Made by a program: the position numbers and the translations under genes. Below are positions 63,697 through 64,000 of a stretch of 64,000 bases of DNA, one piece after another (the first letter of the stretch is position 1; each line of letters starts with the position of its first letter). Source of the stretch: Allomuricauda sp. (GTDB lineage: Bacteria; Bacteroidota; Bacteroidia; Flavobacteriales; Flavobacteriaceae); NCBI RefSeq assembly GCF_002699205.1, contig NZ_PABT01000014.1, positions 496,001-560,000 on the forward strand, in the 5' to 3' direction. The notes below the pieces were generated by a model. That model did not search any database. It saw only the letters and a program-made list of their open reading frames with translations, and was not told where the DNA came from.

Positions 63697-64000
63697 GAAT
63701 GGAAATTGTTTCAATAAAACATATAATTAAGGGATGTAGGCAAATTTATTTGTTGCTGTTTGCCATGTGCTCGGTTTCCATGTATGCACAGCAAGATCCC
63801 CAATTTACGCAGTATATGTACAATACCATGAGCGTAAATCCTGCTTATGCTGGTTTGAATGGGCATTTGACTGCTTTATTGCTACATCGTTCGCAATGGG
63901 TGGGTATAAATGGAGCTCCCAATACCCAAGTATTGGCCGTGGATACACCTTTGGAAAACAAAATTGGGGTAGGGGGAATTATTTCCCGAGATGCTTTGGG
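63693..64000 (+). CDS. PorP/SprF-family T9SS membrane protein (partial, N-terminal part)
   Basis: 102 codons are visible before the right edge. A signal peptide (QIYLLLFAMCSVSMYAQ) is followed by QDPQFTQYMYNTMSVNPAYAG and LHRSQWVGINGAPNTQVLAVD, the unmistakable start of PorP/SprF proteins (about 300 residues when complete). These outer-membrane barrels are needed for surface delivery of a cognate type-B-sorted protein. The start ATG overlaps the stop of the giant repeat protein (63693-63696), making that protein its likely client. Confidence 0.92.
   Translation, partial: MRMEIVSIKHIIKGCRQIYLLLFAMCSVSMYAQQDPQFTQYMYNTMSVNPAYAGLNGHLTALLLHRSQWVGINGAPNTQVLAVDTPLENKIGVGGIISRDAL

Overview
The window looks like chromosomal DNA from a member of the Flavobacteriaceae (phylum Bacteroidota), most likely a marine, Muricauda/Allomuricauda-like organism; the genus is an inference. 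Evidence for the phylum is direct: many promoters match the Bacteroidota form (TTTG/TTG, about 19 bases, then TAnnTTTG), secreted proteins carry type IX secretion system (T9SS) sorting tails, a PorP/SprF gene closes the window, SusC/TonB-style receptors carry an N-terminal carboxypeptidase-like module, and lipoproteins have SSDD/GGND acidic motifs after the lipid-anchored Cys. Gene density is high and intergenic gaps are short.

Layout. 1-29.8 kb is mostly housekeeping: tex (cut at the left edge), metG, a DUF1800/DUF1501 pair of secreted proteins, a YraN-family gene, an ACT-like gene, a DUF3352/MORN membrane protein, mfd, a TerB-like gene, fbp, lysC, a two-domain OlsF-like acyltransferase, TM2, VOC and DUF1801 genes, a 2-hydroxyacid dehydrogenase, mgtE-rsmA, a TPR protein, serS, and ribF with an HTTM gene. 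29.8-34.3 kb is a large secreted zinc metallopeptidase with a translationally coupled lipoprotein. 34.3-36.9 kb holds pth, rplY, prs and tRNA-Leu(CAA).

37-44.6 kb is a metal-handling island. It has folE and merC behind a promoter dressed in TGCAAC/GTTGCA operator sequences, a small Cys/His-rich secreted protein with a TonB-dependent receptor, and an opposing set with an outer-membrane protein, an MbnH-like diheme peroxidase, an MbnP-like lipoprotein and a small Cys-rich protein. The MbnP/MbnH pair is the family in which a diheme enzyme converts a Trp to kynurenine to build a copper site. 44.7-51.1 kb is a six-gene operon tolC-macA-macB(ATPase)-macB(permease)-histidine kinase-LytTR regulator. 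51.4-54.6 kb encodes class I ribonucleotide reductase with the ATP-cone on the small subunit rather than the large one. 54.6-58.9 kb is a second metal island: a His/Cys small protein, a ZnuD-like TonB receptor and two DUF4625 lipoproteins, one rich in His/Asp/Glu.

59-64 kb has a small secreted protein with three TGPLAKNRK-type repeats, then a 1381-residue T9SS type-B-sorted protein with nine DUF11-type repeats, coupled by an ATGA overlap to a PorP/SprF gene cut by the right edge. No CRISPR array, rRNA, insertion sequence or prophage was seen. Two short inverted-repeat (MITE/REP-like) elements sit between convergent genes.
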